Assembly: GCF_947241125.1 (NCBI RefSeq)
Contig: NZ_OX365700.1
Coordinates: 2,326,001-2,390,000, forward strand
DNA: 64,000 nt
Source of the DNA: Nitrospira tepida
GTDB taxonomy: Bacteria > Nitrospirota > Nitrospiria > Nitrospirales > Nitrospiraceae
Direction of reading: 5' to 3'
In this document: one piece after another, positions 63,809 through 64,000 of the stretch
Position numbering within the stretch: position 1 is the first letter of the stretch
Layout of the letters: each line of letters opens with the position of its first letter
Program-made: the position numbers and the translations under genes
The notes under the pieces: model-generated
What the model was told of the DNA's origin: nothing
Database searches by the model: none
What the model saw: only the letters and a program-made list of their open reading frames with translations

Positions 63809-64000
63809 GTGAGAATTGAACGTCGGTTCACAAAGCGCGGCCATGGCCCGTACGAGGGCATCACGTTCGTGAAACGGTCGTCCGAGATCCGGAACCCGGA
63901 CGGGTCCACGGTCTTCAAACTGGACAACATCGATGTGCCGGAATCCTGGTCGCAGTTGGCCATCGATATCCTCGCCCAGAAGTACTTCCGGAAGGCCGGT
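63809..64000 (+). CDS. nrdJ: adenosylcobalamin-dependent ribonucleotide reductase, N-terminal part
   Basis: The first 64 codons of a gene that continues beyond the window. GTG start at 63809 with AAGGAGGG five bases upstream. RRFTKRGHGPYEGITFVKRS, SVFKL-type sequence (STVFKLDNIDVPESW) and DILAQKYFRKAG match the N-terminus of class II (NrdJ) reductases, which make deoxyribonucleotides with B12 and work with or without oxygen. Catalytic residues lie outside the window. The upstream NrdR-like boxes agree with the assignment. Confidence 0.9.
   Translation, partial: MRIERRFTKRGHGPYEGITFVKRSSEIRNPDGSTVFKLDNIDVPESWSQLAIDILAQKYFRKAG

Overview
The window is a GC-rich, gene-dense bacterial chromosome segment. 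The gene complement (cobalamin-dependent MetH, class II ribonucleotide reductase, several B12 and radical SAM enzymes, a Gram-negative 'class GN' sortase, OmpA, OmpW-like and Slp-like outer-membrane proteins, AmpG) indicates a Gram-negative organism. The style of the proteins and of the interspersed palindromes resembles Nitrospira (Nitrospirota). That assignment rests on remembered family resemblance, not on a search.

Layout. 0-11.3 kb: hemW, FmdB-type zinc ribbon, small exported proteins, a DUF2235 hydrolase, OmpW-like and Slp-like envelope proteins, and a heme-oxygenase-fold/SUMF1 gene pair. 11.4-20.7 kb: repeat-rich leader, metH, an HD-GYP response regulator, rph-rdgB, and a GSU2403-type nucleotidyltransferase-fold protein. 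20.8-31.3 kb: an accessory block with a MITE-like element, an IS1380-type element split by an intact IS21-type element, tRNA-Pro and tRNA-Arg embedded in a tandem array of folded repeats, a solitary Cas2-like gene, a brnT/brnA pair with a broken toxin, an IS1182-type element, and an intact plus a decayed copy of a pentapeptide-repeat gene. 31.9-40.5 kb: a surface-display module (sortase, frameshifted VIT/vWA target, OmpA) behind a sequence that reads as a sigma-54 promoter, next to a CHASE2/sigma-54 activator and a TPR protein. 40.7-46.7 kb: 1-Cys peroxiredoxin and a RuBisCO-like protein/B12-radical SAM/cyclase/dehydrogenase cluster. 47-57.7 kb: DUF900 hydrolase, msrB, lon, a repeat-rich lipoprotein, NUDIX genes, a MutY-type glycosylase and a PolB-type exonuclease. 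58.3-64 kb: miaB and mtaB, an AmpG-like permease, and the start of nrdJ with NrdR-like and DnaA-like boxes.

Main system-level readings. (1) Sortase, target, OmpA and an enhancer-binding regulator with a -24/-12 promoter appear to form one regulated surface-protein module whose target gene is currently out of frame. (2) A RuBisCO-like gene is tightly coupled to an unusual B12-radical SAM gene and is divergent from a cyclase and a dehydrogenase; its substrate is unknown. (3) Four copies of a 210-450 bp element share hairpins whose paired bases change together between copies, so structure is being conserved. A second family of short palindromes has inserted into these elements and into one another. 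Both observations come directly from the sequence.
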